Shown piece after piece: positions 51,722 through 53,292 of a stretch of 53,292 bases of DNA. Numbering within the stretch: position 1 is the first letter of the stretch; each line of letters starts with the position of its first letter. The notes below the pieces were generated by a model, which was given only the letters and a program-made list of their open reading frames with translations, was not told the origin of the DNA and ran no database searches. Source of the stretch: Prauserella rugosa (GTDB lineage: Bacteria; Actinomycetota; Actinomycetes; Mycobacteriales; Pseudonocardiaceae); contig NZ_JOIJ01000022.1 of NCBI RefSeq assembly GCF_000719975.1, forward strand, positions 1 through 53,292. The letters run 5' to 3'. The position numbers and the translations under genes are program-made.

Positions 51722-53197
51722 GTGGTCGCCCCTTCCCGCATGTCGACTGCCCGTGCGCTGCGCAGCGGCGTCGACGCGCGGGTCACCGCGTCGCTGTTGG
51801 CACGCAAGGGGAGGTTCGGCGGGGTCGACGATGCGCACGGGTGGCTCGCGGACGCGGCCCGCGGACGTCGGATGGAGACGACTCGCGTGCCGATCGACGA
51901 GCTCGCGGGCTGGCGCAGGGACGAGTCCAACGGCTACCTGAGGCACGAGACCGGTCGCTTCTTCAGTGTCGAGTCGGTGGCCGTCGAGGTGCGCGGCAGT
52001 GGCGCGGCGTCCGACGCCGCTGAGTCCAGCGGCGTGACGCGGTGGTGTCAGCCGATCATCAACCAGCCGGAGATCGGGATTCTGGGCATCCTGGTCAGGG
52101 AGATCGACGGGGTCCTGCATTTCCTCATGCAGGCGAAATCCGAACCGGGCAACCCCGGGGCTGCGGTCCAGCTGTCCCCGACCGTGCAGGCGACCCGCAG
52201 CAACTACACGGGAGTCCACAAGGGACGTTCCATCCCGTACCTCGACCACTTCCGGGATCCGGTCTCCGGCGCGCTCGTCGACATTCGCCAGTCGGAGCAG
52301 GGCGCCTGGTTCTATCGCAAACGTAACCGGAACATGGTCGTCGAGGTCGGCGACGAGGTCGACGTGCTGGACGGATTCCGCTGGCTCACGTTGGGTCAGA
52401 TCGCCGCCCTGCTGGCCGTCCCCGACCTGGTCAACATGGACACCAGAACCGTGCTTGCCTGCTTGCCCGGCGGTGGAACGGCCTTGAGCGGGGCGCTGAG
52501 CTCGGCGTCCGCGGGAGGCTTCCGCGACGCACTGGGGCGGTCGGCCGACCCCGGGGCGCCCGCCGTGCACACCACGGAGGAAGTGCTCAGCTGGATCACC
52601 GCCGCGCGCACGCGCACCGATCTGAGCGTCGAATCGTGCCCGTTGCACGGTCTACCGGGATGGCAGGAGCACGACGGCGTCATCTCCCACCACAGTGGAC
52701 GGTTCTTCTCCGTGGTGGGAGCACACGTGCGGGCCGAGGGGCGCGAGGTCGCATGCTGGTCGCAGCCGATGATCGAGCCGGCGGGAACGGGCGTCATCGC
52801 GTTCGTCCTGAAGCGGATACAGGGCGTACTGCACGTGCTGGTCCACGCTCGCTCCGAACCGGGATACGCCGATGTCGTGGAACTGGGACCGACGGTGCAA
52901 TGCGACCCCGGCAACTACGCAGGACTGCCCGCATCGGCGCGGCCGCGGTACCTCGACACGGTGCTGTCCGCACGCGACGTTCGGTTCGACACCGTGCTGT
53001 CCGAGGAGGGCGGCCGGTTCCTGGGCGCACGTAATCGATACCTGGCCGTGGAGGCCGACGTCGAGCCGGCAGCCGACGACCCGGACTACCGGTGGTTGAC
53101 GTTGGCGCAGCTCGACGAGCTGCTGCGGCACAGCTTCTACGTCAACATCCAGGCCAGGACGTTGGTGCTGTGCCTGCGCGCGGCTGCGGTCGGCTAG
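51722..53197 (+). CDS. NDP-hexose 2,3-dehydratase (TylCVI/EryBVI-like)
   Basis: 491 residues. Removes the 2-hydroxyl of NDP-4-keto-6-deoxyglucose, the entry to 2,6-dideoxysugars. The protein is a tandem duplication, as known for the family: first half GYLRHETGRFFSVESVAVE...WCQPIINQPEIGILGILVR...FLMQAKSEPGN, second half GVISHHSGRFFSVVGAHVR...WSQPMIEPAGTGVIAFVLK...VLVHARSEPGY. GTG 51722 follows GGAGGAG. With the C-methyltransferase and ketoreductase it gives three steps of a branched 2,6-dideoxysugar route; the 4,6-dehydratase, 3-epimerase and glycosyltransferase would lie outside. Confidence 0.92.
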   Translation: MVAPSRMSTARALRSGVDARVTASLLARKGRFGGVDDAHGWLADAARGRRMETTRVPIDELAGWRRDESNGYLRHETGRFFSVESVAVEVRGSGAASDAAESSGVTRWCQPIINQPEIGILGILVREIDGVLHFLMQAKSEPGNPGAAVQLSPTVQATRSNYTGVHKGRSIPYLDHFRDPVSGALVDIRQSEQGAWFYRKRNRNMVVEVGDEVDVLDGFRWLTLGQIAALLAVPDLVNMDTRTVLACLPGGGTALSGALSSASAGGFRDALGRSADPGAPAVHTTEEVLSWITAARTRTDLSVESCPLHGLPGWQEHDGVISHHSGRFFSVVGAHVRAEGREVACWSQPMIEPAGTGVIAFVLKRIQGVLHVLVHARSEPGYADVVELGPTVQCDPGNYAGLPASARPRYLDTVLSARDVRFDTVLSEEGGRFLGARNRYLAVEADVEPAADDPDYRWLTLAQLDELLRHSFYVNIQARTLVLCLRAAAVG

Positions 53198-53292
53198 GGC
53201 GTGTCTGACAAATTTAGTGTTTGGCGGCTGGGATGCTGCTGGTCGTGTCGCGGTTTCAGTTGCTCTCGGATGCTCAGTGGGCGTTGATCGAG
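53198..53292 (+). mobile_element. Left end of an IS5-like insertion sequence
   Basis: GGCGTGTCTGACAAATTTAG right after the dehydratase stop looks like the terminal inverted repeat of an actinobacterial IS5-family element, and a transposase start follows within 50 bp. The other end is outside the window. Confidence 0.7.
53245..53292 (+). CDS. Partial IS5-family transposase, N-terminus
   Basis: The frame from GTG 53245 reads MSRFQLLSDAQWALIE, the usual beginning of IS5/IS4-group transposases in actinobacteria. An ATG at 53233 is in frame and would add four residues. The gene continues past the right edge. Confidence 0.7.
   Translation, partial: MSRFQLLSDAQWALIE

Overview
The window is high-GC actinobacterial DNA. 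The class of organism is suggested by WhiB, IdeR and LAL-type proteins, the long Arg/Asp/Asn-rich insertion in Rho, the order argS-lysA-hom-thrC-thrB-rho...rpmE-prfA, and a dispersed-looking 53-bp palindrome of the kind I associate with Pseudonocardiaceae. The family-level call (Amycolatopsis/Saccharomonospora/Prauserella-like) is an inference. The window is a mosaic of conserved backbone and several acquired or decaying blocks.

Positions 1-2200: the start of a minus-strand gene behind a perfect IdeR/DtxR iron box, a 5'-truncated methyltransferase remnant and a frameshifted, truncated IS3-family element. Positions 2218-14407: a same-direction catabolic cluster of class II HMG-CoA reductase, HyuA and HyuB (ATP-dependent carboxylase/hydrolase family), class III CoA-transferase, enoyl-CoA hydratase, HMG-CoA lyase, 3-oxoacid CoA-transferase A and B, and a GAF-PucR regulator. 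The enzymes converge on HMG-CoA and acetoacetate, so this looks like mevalonate/HMG or branched C5-C6 acid catabolism. What HyuAB acts on is unknown, and this is the best candidate here for an undescribed pathway.

Positions 14862-21710 (minus strand): metE and nrdAB, each behind its own cobalamin riboswitch, so that both B12-independent isozymes should be shut off by B12. The NrdB has Phe at the radical-Tyr position and Glu in place of the first Asp ligand, as in class Ic (Mn/Fe) enzymes.

Positions 21780-28750: a scarred region. It holds a decayed glycosyltransferase, the 3' half of a tRNA-Met, a truncated CoA-transferase, and the remains of an actinomycete integrative element: DUF2637-like and small membrane proteins, WhiB, an excisionase-like HTH, a divergent control region with five phased 11-bp repeats, an XRE regulator, an HTH-Nudix protein resembling the pSAM2 Pif idea, a cupin, and a tyrosine integrase fused to a GntR-type HTH. 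No replication or FtsK-like transfer gene is left. It abuts an intact tRNA-Arg(CCG).

Positions 29001-46359: backbone genes: a CDF metal exporter, DUF305 and DUF3105 membrane proteins, argS, lysA, hom-thrC-thrB (overlapping), rho, then an inserted sugar-acid module (GntR regulator, IlvD/Edd dehydratase, GntP permease) ending in the 53-bp palindrome, followed by rpmE and prfA with a terminator. prmC, usual next to prfA, is displaced.

Positions 46560-53292: the start of a natural-product cluster with a LAL regulator, a C-methyltransferase, an NDP-sugar ketoreductase and an NDP-hexose 2,3-dehydratase, as for a mycarose-type branched deoxysugar. At the right edge begins an IS5-like transposase.
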